Of a stretch of 64,000 nucleotides of DNA, positions 10,791 through 22,352 are shown piece after piece (the stretch's first letter is position 1; each line of letters begins with the position of its first letter). The notes under the pieces are model-generated. The model worked only from the letters and a program-made list of their open reading frames with translations, made no database searches and was not told the DNA's origin. The position numbers and the translations under genes are program-made. The stretch is from contig NC_051068.1 in assembly GCF_004664715.2 (NCBI RefSeq), forward strand, positions 132,920,101 through 132,984,100, given 5' to 3'. Source of the DNA: Peromyscus leucopus (taxonomy: Eukaryota > Chordata > Mammalia > Rodentia > Cricetidae).

Positions 10791-12838
10791 ATAATTCATA
10801 TTGAAGTTTTGAAGTTACCTCATTTTCAAAAGCTGAGTAATTGCTTCATTGTATGATTTCATTTTCTTGTAACAAACACCTTAAACAACTCAAATGAAGA
10901 TGGTTTCTTCCTGTGGTCTCCTCAAAAACCAAAGAGCTCTGAGAGACTGTCCATAAACATTTGCGTTACTGTACTATTTTTCTACATTTCATCCTCAATG
11001 TATTAAGTTGTTCTGGGGGTTTTGGTGAAATTTATAAGTGATTGAATACAAAATCCTCAAAATCAGAAGTTGTGTACAGATATGCAAGGAATTTAACAGG
11101 TAATATCTTTCCCCATTTTGGCAAGACATTTATACACAGAAATTGGCCAAAGATGTGTATGTGTTCCCTGCCGAACACAAGATGAGCAACGCCTCATCTT
11201 CATGTTAACAACCTACCACCAACTCTTATTTTGATTTCAGGGTCTAACTCTGTTCTTCAAAACACACCCCAAAGCGGGGCTTGGGGTGGGCACTTTTTGT
11301 TGTCATGACTCGATATGACTACTGAAGAGCCGAACACTGCTCCCATCTGACATCTGACACAATCACCTCTGTGTTGCAAGAGGTCAAAACACCTTTTCAG
11401 TCCCACAATCCTCCCCCACCCCCACCCCGTACCCATTTTGTCAAGAGGATTTCTGAGTTGCCGCCTCGGCATTAGGAAATGCAAGTTTGCTCAATGTTAT
11501 GTAGCAATCAAGACAAACATACAATGTGTATGTTCATACGGTATTGTCTAAGCTAACTCAAAGCTGGCTGCTTTCAACTGAGCATCAACATCTTTCTGGA
11601 AGGTGGAAAGGGCAAGCTTGATTTAGATGTAGCTGCCCATTGCATGCCAGACTTGTGAAAGGCCACCTCCTTCTATGCCTTTACATCTCTTCAGCCAAAC
11701 GTGTGTTAATCTGGGAGGGTTGCAACAAAGAAACGGGTGGTGGGTGAAAAGTACAGTGTTTCAGCAAGAGAATGCATCAGTTTTAGAAGCCAGAGTCCTG
11801 AGGTGAAGGTGCCATCCAGTGCAAACCTCTGAAGGTCAAAGGAATTCTCTGCTCCACGCTTGCTGCCAGCTTCGGATGGTCCCTCCACTTTGGTGGCCTA
11901 ACTTCTATCTTCACACAGAATTCCTTGGCCCAACCCACTCCTTTTAATATGGACATCAGTAACAGTTTATTAAAGACCCAGCCTACTGCAAAATGAACTC
12001 CTCTTAACTAATTATATATGCAAATGGACCTATTTCCAAATACACATTCAGAGGTACTGGAAGCTAGGAATTCAACATGGCAATCTTAGTGGGACCATAA
12101 TTCAATTCATACTAATGTGGAATCCCCAATTCTTTTCCTGCATATTACATAGTATTTCTGTTTTGACTATATTTCTCTTTAATTCAATGTTATGAGTCTT
12201 TCTATCTGCCTATTAATAGTATATATTTTTCCATATACAAGAATGATGACCTTCTTTTATCAGTGATGTCTGGGCATTCTAGTAGTATCATAAGCCATCT
12301 CGTTTTCATTACATAAACTCTGAGAAAATACAGTCACTCTAGAAAATTCAACCTTATAGATTAAACAGTGCAAATCACAACTGTCAGTCCAACACCCAAA
12401 GTCTATGAGGGACTATTGCTGTTCACAATTACAACATACTTCAGTTGCATCAGAAAGTCCCAGTGATGAATGATCCATTATTAGAAACCGTAAATCAGAG
12501 TTGCCATGGATAGTTTCCCATCATGGCATGGGTTTCCTGGGATGTAGGATTTTCAGAGGCACATCTTCCTTGGGTAAGTCACACTCATTTTTGTTTTACT
12601 ATAAATTCATTTTCATACATAATAGAAGTCACATTTGCAGCTAGGAAACACAAGGATGAAAAACAGAACAGCCTGACCTCTCTACTTTGCACAGCATGAA
12701 GAAGCACTTTAAAAATAACAGGAAACAAATTGCTACTCACATTGCAAGTTCATGCATATTTTATGTGTATTCTTAATAAAAAAAATTGTGGTGACTTCTT
12801 AAAAGCACAGATGAATTTGTCCAGAAGAATTGCTTAGA
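10791..12838. other. Noncoding stretch without recognised features
   Basis: About 2 kb of AT-rich sequence with no exon-like open frame and no SINE that I can identify. Confidence 0.4.
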
Positions 12839-13060
12839 GGGGTTGGAGAGATGGCTCAGCAGTAAAGAGAACTTGCTACCCTTGAAGAAGATGTGGATTT
12901 GGCTCCCAGCACACACATGGCAGCTCATAACCACTTGTAACACTAGTTCCAGGGAACCTGACATCCTCTCTGGTCTCTGCAAGTACCAGGCACCCACATG
13001 ATGCACCACACATACACTAAGGCATACTCACACATACATATAAAAAAATAATAAATCCTT
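12839..13060 (+). repeat. B2 SINE
   Basis: Opens with the B2 head ggttggagagatggctcagc, continues through cacacatggcagctcataac and ends in an A/T-rich tail with aataaatcc. Confidence 0.95.
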
Positions 13061-13089
13061 TAAAAGTCAATTAGTTGGAGTATTCGATT

Positions 13090-13206
13090 TAAAAGCAGGT
13101 TGACTCTCAGCGTCTTGGCACACATCTATTTCCTAGCACTTAGGAAGATCCTGAGTTCTAGCCAAACTACACTACATATCAAGTCCCTGTGTCAAAAGAA
13201 AACAAT
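13090..13206 (+). repeat. Old B1-like SINE
   Basis: Weak forward B1 pattern: cacatctatttcctagcact, then a ctgtgtcaaaagaaaac tail. Confidence 0.5.
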
Positions 13207-13489
13207 GTGTTTTTAAAGAAAAAAGAGATTAGAAGAACACTGTTTTAATTGCTCATCATCCAAATGAAACAAGAAACTGAATTTCTATAAGTTCTGTACT
13301 GAATTAAAGCAACTTTGAAACTATATCTGTAAGTCTTGGGGTAAATTATGCAAAGAAAAAAGTTATTTTTAATGGGATTCTCACTTGAACTGGATACAAA
13401 AGTCTTAGAAATATTTTGTTACAACAATCCCTCTATTTTATGGTTGTTTCTCTTTCTCTCTGTCTGCCTCTGCTCACCCCACTTCTTGT

Positions 13490-13585
13490 TTTGTTTTGAG
13501 ACAGAGTCTCACTATATACCCGAGGCTAGCCCTCACCTCTGATCCTTGTGGCTCGACCTCCAAGTGCAGGGACCATGTCTCGCTG
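13490..13585 (-). repeat. Old B1 SINE
   Basis: Reverse B1 signature gagacagagtctcactatat after T-rich sequence, 3' part degraded. Confidence 0.7.
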
Positions 13586-13931
13586 AGTTATTCCTCGCTA
13601 CAGTGGACTCACAAGTGCAATAAGCATGAGTTCTTGTTTTGTAGGGTAAATTTCCTCACTCACAACATCATCTTTCTCCCCTTGGCTAAAGGCAGCTCTT
13701 CGTCCAATCTGTTTTTCACTAACAGCTTTCTTCTTCTTTGGGTCAGGTGTTTTAAGGCTGTAGCACATGACATAATCATGTTCAATGTTTACAGAATGTG
13801 ACTAACCAGACATCTACAAAATCTTATGACCTAATATATTTCAAAAGTATACCAATTGCCTGTGTCCTCCAAAACACAGCTTGCCTAAAGGTAAGAGCCA
13901 CTGCTAAAATTTGTGGGTTTTTAAAAGTTTT

Positions 13932-14153
13932 TCTTTATTGACTGGTTTACTTATGTGTATGGGTGTTTTGCCTACAAGTATATATGTGCATCACATGTGT
14001 GCCTGGTGCCAGTGAGGCCAGAAGAGGGCGACAGATCTCCTGGGACTGGAGTTACAGTTATGAGCTGCCACATAGATGCTGGGAATTGAACCAGGTCCTC
14101 TGGAAGTACAGTCAGTGCCCTTAACAGCTGAGCCATCTCTCCAGCTGACCCTA
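13932..14153 (-). repeat. B2/B3 SINE carrying a CTCF-like motif
   Basis: Reverse B2/B3: gggtgttttgcctacaagta, then tgctgggaattgaaccaggt and ctgagccatctctccagct. It contains ccagaagagggcga at 14018-14031, the B2-type CTCF core. Confidence 0.92.
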
Positions 14154-14154
14154 A

Positions 14155-14266
14155 TTCATTCATTCTTTTTCTCTCTTTCTTTCTTTCTTCTTTCTTTCTT
14201 TCTTCCTTTCTTCCTTCCTTCCTTCCTTTTTTCCTTCCTTCCTTCCTTCCTTTCCTTCTTTCTTTC
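14155..14266 (+). repeat. (CTTT)n / (CCTT)n microsatellite
   Basis: Pyrimidine-only tetranucleotide repeats on the plus strand, directly abutting the B2/B3 element. Confidence 0.95.
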
Positions 14267-14689
14267 AATAATGAAACAATTTTTTTAATTTTTAATTTTA
14301 ATTTACTGGTTAATGGTAAGCTCAAAAGTATGTTCAGGAAATACATTACATTGAAAACAGCTGCTGATCACTTCCTCCAACTCCTTTCATAGCGTCATAG
14401 AATAAAATGTGGCTGTTAACCAAGGCACCAAATTAGTACCAGAGGCAACATAACTTTATGATGTCCTTTAAATATCATGTTACTGCTAAAAATAGTACAT
14501 TGGAAAACATCTTTCTCTAACCATATTCACCCAACGTGCAAATTCTCCACATTAAAGAAAAGCTGAGGCCTTTTATATTCTGTCCTCCCCAAGGAAATCT
14601 CCACTCTCTCGTTTGGTTCCAGCAGCTCCAAAGTACGGTGCTTGGAATGGAGGGCCTGGGAACCTGATGGAGATGCACGGAGTTTGATT

Positions 14690-14822
14690 TCATGGTTTAT
14701 TTCTTTTTATTTTACGTGCATTGGTGTTTTGCCTGCATTTATGTCTGTATGAGGGTGTCAAATCACTTTGAGCTGGATTACAGACAGTGCTCCCAACTGC
14801 TGAGCTGTCTCTCTCCAGCCCT
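14690..14822 (-). repeat. Truncated B2/B3 SINE
   Basis: Reverse pattern: cattggtgttttgcctgcat, then caactgctgagctgtctctc. Confidence 0.75.
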
Positions 14823-15024
14823 GGTTTTTTGTTTGTTTTTGAAGTATCATCACTGTGTGTGTGAGATGGCTGTCTGGGGATGCATGTGGAGCATGGCATG
14901 GATGGAAGGCAGTAGACAATGCTGTTAAAATCACTTCTCTCCTTCCACCATGTTGTAGGATCTAGAGATGGTCTCAGGCTTGAACAGCAAGTGCCTTGAC
15001 CAGTCCAGCCATCTCAACGACCCC
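14823..15024 (-). repeat. Degraded B3-like SINE
   Basis: The weak reverse B3 pattern ends in gaccagtccagccatctcaa. The middle is not recognisable. Confidence 0.45.
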
Positions 15025-15029
15025 TCTTA

Positions 15030-15328
15030 TTTTCTTTAATGTTCATATGTTTTATGCATGTGTCTCAATGAGTGTGTGAGGATGTACTCACCTATGCCTG
15101 TGCTTGTGGAGACCAGAGGTGGACATCACCTGTCTCCCACTGTCCCTCTCTGTCTCTCACTGAACCTAGAGTTTACCTTCTAGAATCTGATTGTCTCCCT
15201 CCCTCCGACACTGGAGTAACAGATTCACATCGCCAAGTCAGGCTTTTACATGGGGCCTGGGGATCCGAACTCAGGTCCTAACGCTTACACAGCAAACACT
15301 TTGCCCCTGAGCCATCTCCCCAAGCCTG
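15030..15328 (-). repeat. B3 SINE
   Basis: Reverse B3: ggagaccagaggtggacatc, then ggatccgaactcaggtccta and cctgagccatctccccaag. Confidence 0.85.
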
Positions 15329-16227
15329 GATATGCATATTCTTGAGCCTGATCCCACACGTACTGACTCTGCAACCCCGGAGCTAGAGACCAGTCATCTG
15401 TGTCTTCACAGGCCTGCAGGTGAGTCCAGCACATAGCAAACCGAGATGCTTGGGATGTTTGTGTGCCAAGGAGCTAGCTCCCTTCGCTGTGGTTAACGAT
15501 GGCTTACCAGCACCTCCACCATACCATACAGTGTTTTCCAGGAGAATCTGCTGCGTTTCCTCTAGCAAAGTTTCCTCCTGACCCTTTAACTCCCAGTGAG
15601 GTCAGTTTCGCCACAGATCTCTCAGCTTGTCTGTTACAATGACCAGAACCTGCCAAGTACCTATAATCCTATGCCTTGTTGTCCACAAAGCCTGGCACAG
15701 CAGTTGACACTTTTTTCCTGAGCTGAATCTTGCCCGAAACAGGAGCCTCACCTCTGAGGCCAAGAGCTCACTCACCTCTGCAGAAAAGCCAGTTAGAAAC
15801 ACAGGGTTAAAACCTTTCCATTGCACGTTATCTAACACCGGCAGACCAAGACAGAGCAATCTCTGAAAATGGACATCACGATTCCTTCTCTCTGGGACAT
15901 GCAGGCTCCTCCCAGCAAGGGTGGAAATGCTACCTCCTCCTCTTTGAACTGGGTTGCCACTGGCCACTCACTTGATTGCTGGAGTACTGTGGTATCTACG
16001 TTCTGTGTGCTCCACAGCTGGGGCAGGAGAAGCCCTGCTTCCTCCCCAGGTCTCCTGCAAACATCCTTTTTAGAAAAACCTGCCAGGTGCAGGAAGCTGA
16101 AACCTCTCTGAGGAACCAACGAGGAACCAACCACACACTGGTGCTGTTTTACAGGTCTCACTGGGGTCCCATCAGAGAGCCTTCAGCACCTGCCAGCTGC
16201 ATGAAACCTGCTAAGAATATCCTCCCC
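15329..16227. other. Noncoding stretch without recognised features
   Basis: Roughly 900 bases, moderately GC-rich in places. Open frames exist on both strands but none resembles a known protein or has exon borders that I can defend. Confidence 0.4.
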
Positions 16228-16236
16228 CATTCTAAC

Positions 16237-16300
<64 letters not shown>

Positions 16301-16347
16301 CCTCCCTCCCTCCCTCCCTCCCTCCCTCTCTCTCTCTCTCTCCCCCC
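16228..16347 (+). repeat. (CT)n - (CCCT)n - (CT)n microsatellite
   Basis: A long CT dinucleotide run with a central CCCT tetranucleotide block, then a C run. Confidence 0.97.
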
Positions 16348-16351
16348 CCCA

Positions 16352-16497
16352 CTTGCTTTCTGACACAGGGTTTCTTTGTGTAGTTTTGGCTGTCCTGGAA
16401 CTCATCCTACAGACCAAGCTGGCCTCGAACTCAGGAGATCTGCTGCCTCTGCTTCCCAAGTGCTGGGATTACAGGCGTGAGCCACCACTCCTGGTTC
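16352..16497 (-). repeat. B1 SINE
   Basis: Reverse B1: acacagggtttctttgtgta, ctggcctcgaactcaggaga, then gggattacaggcgtgagcca. Confidence 0.93.
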
Positions 16498-16795
16498 TGA
16501 TTTCTTTCTTGCATAGCATCACCAGCTTGCCAGCTCTATCAAGTTCTCTGGCTACAGATCCTACAACCATTTTATGAACTGTAAAAATACATAACATGTT
16601 AAATTAGAACTTCCACTCTATCCCTTGGGTGGCTGCATCTTACCCAAATGTGCACCCCTACTTTGCCCCCACAAACCCCGTTTCCTGCCAGCCCAACTCC
16701 TGGCTATCCCTAGGAAGAGGGGATGTCTTCTTCCAAGGACTCTCTCCACATGGTCTTCTGACCTTCTCGACTTTTTCCTGCCAATCTAAATATAA

Positions 16796-16914
16796 ATTTT
16801 TGCTGTGCCAGGATCTCACTGTGTAGCTCTAGCTGGTATTGAACTCACAGAGTTCTGCCTGCCTCTGCCTCCCGAGTGCTGGGATTAAAGAACATGGGCC
16901 ACCACACCTAGCCC
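16796..16914 (-). repeat. B1 SINE
   Basis: Reverse B1: ccaggatctcactgtgtagc, then cctcccgagtgctgggatta. Confidence 0.9.
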
Positions 16915-17225
16915 AATATGAGTATTTTTAGAGGCCTAGTTTAGTCCAACATCTCTCAAAAGCTCTCAGAAAATTCAGAAAGGTATATATGTGTATAAGT
17001 GTGATATACACCAACTGTAATAACACGAGTCAAGTACAGCCAATACTTAGCCCTGGAGAAAGAACCCTAGAGAACACACGAAAGGATAAATTTCTACAAA
17101 CTCAGAAAATGTTTTTATAAATATCTATGTTTGGAGGAAGAAAGAAGCTAATGAAACGTCTTTTCATTCTCTAAGTTACTGTGGTATTACTGACTTATCA
17201 TTGGTTACTTAACTGTTTACTTCAT

Positions 17226-17338
17226 TATTGAGAAAGGGTCTTGCTATACTGTAGCACAGGCTGGCTCAAACTCGGTGTTCTCCTGCCCTAGCCAACAGGA
17301 TGCTGGGATTCCTGGCATGCACCACCACTCCTGGCTGT
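17226..17338 (-). repeat. B1 SINE
   Basis: Reverse B1: gaaagggtcttgctatactg, then gcatgcaccaccactcctgg. Confidence 0.85.
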
Positions 17339-17339
17339 C

Positions 17340-18820
17340 TCTCCATTAGTTCCCCAGTGGAAACCCCAGGCTCTATGATCCACACCCTCCTCACCTGAGA
17401 CAACCGCCCCCTCCACCCCCTCCACACCTTAGTTCCAGGTACTTTAGCATGACCATTCACATCAGCTTTGGTTGCAAAGTCTGGCTTAGCCCAGGGTAAA
17501 CCTCCTCCCTCTCCCACTTCCCAGTCCTTGGACATTTCCAAGTGTCCTCTAACTACTTCTCCTTTTCAGGCTTTCATTTCTGGGTCCTAATCTAATCTTG
17601 CCTCTACAGTCAACTGGCTGCTCCCCTGAATATTTCTCCCCTGAACGTATGCAAGATTAGGGGCTCCAGCTAAGGGCTACCTTGGGTGTGCTCTGACCAG
17701 GCAAATTAGAACGTTTTCTAACTGAAACTGAGCCTTTCCTGGTGATGCCTCAATCTGAAAACCGCTTTCATTTTCAGGTGATAGATACTATGGACAGAAG
17801 TGAAATGCGGTCAATGACTACCTCCAGGGTATTTCTCTCTTTTACAAGTTATTAAATCTAAATGCAAATTTAAGCTCATTTCTTTAGGTTTATCATTCTA
17901 GTATGTAGCTTTATTTAAAAATATAATATGTTGTCCAACACAGTAGTTTTTCTCCAAACTTCTCATAAATAAGCTTTCTTAATTTATTGTGATAAAATAT
18001 CCACATCATGAAGGTTTTAGAAGTGTAGAGTCAGTGACATTAAGAACATTCATACTGTAATGCAACCATCACCACTACTCCCAGAACCTGGACTTAGTTA
18101 CTCTAGGCATCTCAAATAAGTGGAGTCATGATAAGCTTGCTTTTAGGAAAATCTACTTTAAGAGTAAAATACTGAGCAGGATGCACATTTCGGTCTTCTT
18201 GGTTAACAGTTGTTTTGTTTTGTTTTTTATCATCATATACCAAACCCTGAGACAGCTCAGGAGGCCCAGGCTAACGTTATTTAGTGGCTAGAAGTTAAGA
18301 ACTTTTTTTCAAGCTTGCTGAAGAAAATTGCTAAATGCATTCACAATCTTTCCTTTTAAATGACTGGAGCTATCACTGTAAGCAGCTTGGCAGCTTGACC
18401 ACGGCAGCAACTGCCCTGAGTGGAAACTGAACGGCTTCACCAGGAGAGGTAGGTAGAGAAGAAGCCTGGATCGGGAGACACTGCTGTCGCCTTCAGTTCC
18501 AGAGTCGGCCAAGACTGTGAATGTCATTGCCGAAACTCTTAACAGGTTGACTATGAGATGGTGACAATGAAAACTTTCACCTGCCATTTTTGAAGAGGCA
18601 ATGGGAGCTGTCAATCAGGTGACCACTTTTTCTACGGCTATCAGGACAATCAATGGTTTAACAACTCTCATAGATGCCTGCAGGAGACTCTCACCCAGCC
18701 ACTAATGCCTTCGGGAGACTCCAGACTAGAAGAAACTGGAGCTAGGGAACCACCCAAACTGCCCTGCCACTCTGAAAGAAGAATGATCTACTTTGCCAAA
18801 TTCAGCTTAAGAAGATCCCA
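17340..18820. other. Noncoding stretch without recognised features
   Basis: Mostly unique AT-rich sequence. Between about 18340 and 18800 there are broken frames that could belong to an old retrocopy, but I do not recognise a protein. Confidence 0.4.
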
Positions 18821-18821
18821 C

Positions 18822-18948
18822 ACGTACTTAGGAGGTAGAGGCAGGCAGGTCTCTGTGAGTTCAGCCAGCCTGGGCTACATAGCACATTCCAGAACAGTCA
18901 GGCTTACAGACTGAAACCCTGTCCCCCAAAACCAAAACCTTTTTAAAA
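18822..18948 (+). repeat. B1 SINE, 5' truncated
   Basis: Forward B1: ggaggtagaggcaggcaggt, ctctgtgagttcagccagcc and a ctgaaaccctgtcccc tail. Confidence 0.88.
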
Positions 18949-19016
18949 TAAAGATTTTGCTTCCTAACTCCATTAACCATAAAAGATTAGTGAGTGGCAT
19001 TTATTTCATGGCACTG

Positions 19017-19134
19017 GTATGGAGCTATTTATGCTGTGTGTATGTTTGCATGTCCATGCATGTGTGTGTGCAGGTGTCCAGGTTCATGCATACATAGGCT
19101 TGAGGTCAATGTTTTCTGCAGTTACAATCCCCCC

Positions 19135-19168
<34 letters not shown>

Positions 19169-19360
19169 GAGACAGTGTCTTCCGCTGGTCTGGAACATGC
19201 CTATTTGGCTAACTAGGTGGTTGGAGGACTCACTTGGCTCCACCTCCCCAGTACAGGGATGATAAGTGTGAGCTGCCATGTCTACTTTTTACACAAGAGC
19301 TGAGGATCAAGCTCAGGTCCCCATGCTTACTGGGCAACAGCTCTCCAACCCCTGGAAATT
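19017..19360 (-). repeat. B3 SINE with internal poly-T and B1-like segment
   Basis: Reverse B3 pattern (GT-rich start, ggatcaagctcaggtcccca, a gcaacagctctccaaccc end) interrupted near 19136-19190 by a T run and a B1-like tgagacagtgtcttccg. Confidence 0.7.
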
Positions 19361-19390
19361 TCTGCGAATGTTATAAAAAAGGGCCAATAT

Positions 19391-19890
19391 NNNNNNNNNN
19401 NNNNNNNNNNNNNNNNNNNNNNNNNNNNNNNNNNNNNNNNNNNNNNNNNNNNNNNNNNNNNNNNNNNNNNNNNNNNNNNNNNNNNNNNNNNNNNNNNNNN
19501 NNNNNNNNNNNNNNNNNNNNNNNNNNNNNNNNNNNNNNNNNNNNNNNNNNNNNNNNNNNNNNNNNNNNNNNNNNNNNNNNNNNNNNNNNNNNNNNNNNNN
19601 NNNNNNNNNNNNNNNNNNNNNNNNNNNNNNNNNNNNNNNNNNNNNNNNNNNNNNNNNNNNNNNNNNNNNNNNNNNNNNNNNNNNNNNNNNNNNNNNNNNN
19701 NNNNNNNNNNNNNNNNNNNNNNNNNNNNNNNNNNNNNNNNNNNNNNNNNNNNNNNNNNNNNNNNNNNNNNNNNNNNNNNNNNNNNNNNNNNNNNNNNNNN
19801 NNNNNNNNNNNNNNNNNNNNNNNNNNNNNNNNNNNNNNNNNNNNNNNNNNNNNNNNNNNNNNNNNNNNNNNNNNNNNNNNNNNNNNNNNN
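19391..19890. other. Assembly gap, 500 N
   Basis: The second gap of exactly 500 unknown bases. It closes a contig of exactly 10,000 bases (9391-19390). Confidence 0.98.
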
Positions 19891-20227
19891 AGATACCATG
19901 ACCACAACAACCCATAAAGGAAAACATTTAATTGGGGCTAACGTACAGTTCAGAGGTTTACCCCATTATTTTCATGGTGGGAAGCATGATGGTATACAAG
20001 CAGATATGGTGCTGGAGAGGTAGCTGAGAGTTCTACATCTGGATCTGCCGGCAGCAGGACGAGAACACCGAGCCACTAGACCTGGCTTGAGCTTCTGAGA
20101 CTTCAAAGTCTGCTGCCAGTGACGCACTTCCTCCAATAACCCCAGACCTACTTCAACAAGGCCACACCTCCCAAAACTGCCAGTCCCTGTGGGCCTCTGG
20201 GGCCATCTTCATTCAAACTACCACAAT
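19891..20227 (+). mobile_element. Rodent L1 3' end fragment (Lx-like)
   Basis: Contains the characteristic 3' region: aaggaaaacatttaattggg, catggtgggaagcatgatgg, aggccacacctcccaaaac and ttcattcaaactaccaca. It is cut on the left by the gap. Confidence 0.8.
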
Positions 20228-20254
20228 ACGGCATGACTACACCAAGAATACACA

Positions 20255-20402
20255 CTCCCTCAGGACTTCACTGTATTCCTACAAGATCCTTGGAGCTGGA
20301 GTTCCAGATGGTTGTGAGCTACCCCGAGGGTGCTGGGAGTCAGACTCTGGTCCTCTGCAAGAACAAGTCCTCTTACCTGCTGAGCCACCTCCCCTGTCCC
20401 TC
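20255..20402 (-). repeat. B2/B3 SINE
   Basis: Reverse pattern: gttgtgagctaccccgaggg, then cttacctgctgagccacctc. Confidence 0.8.
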
Positions 20403-21849
20403 CACTTCTCACCACCTTCTCAGCTACCATCTCGCTCTAAGCTGCGCTCACATGAATTATGAATACAGCTTTTATAAATCACATCCCTACTTCCTTTACT
20501 TCTGGAGGCTATTTTCAACACGACACCTAGTGTGCTCCTACTTAAAAAAAAAAAAATTGATAAATATTTTACTTCTGCTCAAAGTAAATGCTCTGGCTTT
20601 GCTCACTTAAAATAACTTGCATTTCCTCTATGATTAATATGAGGTTTTGGTTCTCTGTGTGGTAACTACTCCTTCTGTTTCACCTTCTGTTAGCTTTTCT
20701 TTTTCATTCACCGCTGTATCTCTGTCCTTTTCCTAGTGCTTGGCACACAGACATTGGTCTGTGGCAAGTGATACCAGTTTTGTTTTATTCTATTATTTGT
20801 TTTATTGTATTTATTCTATTTCCGGTTTTTTGTTTTGTTTTTTCCAGAGCTCAGTTTAGTGTCTGGCCTTTCCAACGACTCAAAACATGCTAAGTAAATA
20901 AGTAAGGAATTATAATGGCATGTAAGTTTGGTACATTTGCTTATATTATACATATGATTTCATGGGTGTAGTTATTCATCACATAATGCTTTAGTCAATG
21001 ATAGTATACTTGGCAGCAGTCACACGAGATTAAAAGGGAACTGAACAATCCTTATTGCCTAGTGACATGATAATCATCATAACAGGATAGCCCAAGGTGA
21101 TCTATGTTTGTAGTGCTATATAAACAAATTTACTGTGCTGCCTATCATATAAAAAAGTACAACATATACTATATTATACACAGTACATAACACTATATAA
21201 TGACAATACACAACTACATTACTGATTTATGAAATTCCTTTATTAGAGTGTTCTATTTTTAAAGTTTTACTGTAAAACTACAAGCCCAGTTGCAGAGGCA
21301 GCCTTAAACACCTCAGATTTGCTGTGTCTTTTGACCGCATCATTTTCTATTAGGCTTGATTTAATTTTGTTTTCCTGCCCCTGGATCAACATATGCATTC
21401 CAGATAGCACTGATGTATAAGATCGGGTATCACTTTGGTTGTGTAAAGTCATGTCTGACTGTACACCCGTTAAAACTGTTCATCTAAAATTTTAAGTTTT
21501 AAAATTTTTAAATTTCCATATTGAAACTTTATTTTTTAAAAATTAAATTTTCACTCTGAAGGTATTGTCGTATGGAACGTCCACTTTTTTATCCTCAAGG
21601 ACTTAGCACATTTATGTAAGTGCGACAACTCTGCCTCATTTACCATGGAATGTTCACGTTTCTTAAACTAAATACAAAAACCCTAGATTAATAACGCGCG
21701 GCAGCGAAGAAGACAATGTATATCAGCATCAAGAGGCTTCAGTGTACTCCGTCGCTAATTATCTGTTAGAAAGCTGTACACAGGCTTAATTACAGACAAG
21801 TGTAAATTACTTGTCTTAATGACAAGGTGGCTGGGGGGGGGGGAGGTGT
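20403..21849. other. AT-rich noncoding stretch next to the Alg14 promoter
   Basis: No repeat or exon recognised. It lies within Alg14 intron 1 if the exon assignment below is right. Confidence 0.45.
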
Positions 21850-21889
21850 GCATCAGCTACGGGCTGACCGGTTCCGGGAACACAGAAAA

Positions 21890-21908
21890 ACTACAAATCT
21901 CAGCATGC
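21890..21908 (+). promoter_or_regulatory. ZNF143/STAF-type motif (forward)
   Basis: actacaaatctcagcatgc closely follows the known ACTACAATTCCCAGCATGC element bound by ZNF143 at many TATA-less promoters. Confidence 0.75.
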
Positions 21909-21950
21909 AGCGCTCTTAAAGGCGCTAAGAAGGCCGAAGAGACTCGCGGT

Positions 21951-21969
21951 GCACTCTGGGGTTTGTAGT
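21951..21969 (-). promoter_or_regulatory. ZNF143/STAF-type motif (reverse)
   Basis: Its minus-strand reading is actacaaaccccagagtgc, again the ZNF143 element. It faces the copy at 21890-21908 across 42 bases. Confidence 0.75.
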
Positions 21970-22008
21970 TCTGGACACAAGTACGTCGGCCACCTCCGGG
22001 ATGCTTAC

Positions 22009-22144
22009 CAGATCCGGCTACTATCAAGAGTCCGAGCGACTTTCGGGGAGTGACGTGATGGGGCCGAAACACAGCCCATAGTCTCTGGACCAGCAAGATC
22101 GTCACCGCTCCCACTGCGGCAGTCAAAATCAGAATGCTCACCAT
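22009..22144 (-). CDS. Alg14: Alg14 exon 1 (UDP-GlcNAc transferase subunit ALG14, N-terminal part)
   Basis: ALG14 is the ER membrane anchor that recruits catalytic ALG13 to the cytosolic face. Together they add the second GlcNAc to dolichol-PP-GlcNAc in N-glycan precursor synthesis. The exon encodes 45 codons plus one base. Residues 2-26 are a hydrophobic membrane segment (VSILILTAAVGAVTILLVQ, then RLWAVF), followed by VTPRKSLGLLIVAGSG, the first strand and glycine turn of the GT-B N-terminal fold; in the family the next residues are GHTTEIL. The exon ends in a good donor, G|GTAAGC (intron from 22008 downward), exactly where the family's first exon ends. I chose the ATG at 22142-22144 because it matches the mammalian start; an in-frame ATG 54 bases upstream would add 18 unrelated residues. 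Exons 2-4 are not in the window or were not recognised. Confidence 0.93.
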
Positions 22145-22240
22145 GCAAACGGCTGGCACACGCGTAGTATTTCCGGTGCGAGCGGTCAAAGGTTGCAAGT
22201 ACGCCCGTCAAGTAGAAACAGGGAGCGAAACGCCCCTCTT

Positions 22241-22352
22241 GTGGGCGGGGCTTGTCGGCTCTGATGAGTTGGGCGGTCAAAGTTCAGAAGTGCAGCTCTG
22301 ATTGGAAAACGCAGAGCGACGTGTCGCCCGCGTTTGGTGGGCGGGGCTTGTC
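22241..22352 (+). promoter_or_regulatory. Pair of identical 16-bp GC-box repeats
   Basis: gtgggcggggcttgtc occurs at 22241-22256 and again at 22337-22352, 96 bases apart. The core ggggcgg/gggcgggg type binds Sp/KLF factors. An inverted CCAAT box lies between the two. Confidence 0.75.

Noticed and set aside
18340..18800. Possible old retrocopy
   Set aside because: Frames are broken on both strands and no protein could be recognised.
19234..19927. Open frames across the second N gap
   Set aside because: They exist only because N is not read as a stop.
22145..22198. N-terminal extension of Alg14 by 18 residues from an upstream in-frame ATG
   Set aside because: The family starts at the MV-type hydrophobic segment. 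The extra residues have no counterpart and lie in the expected 5' UTR.
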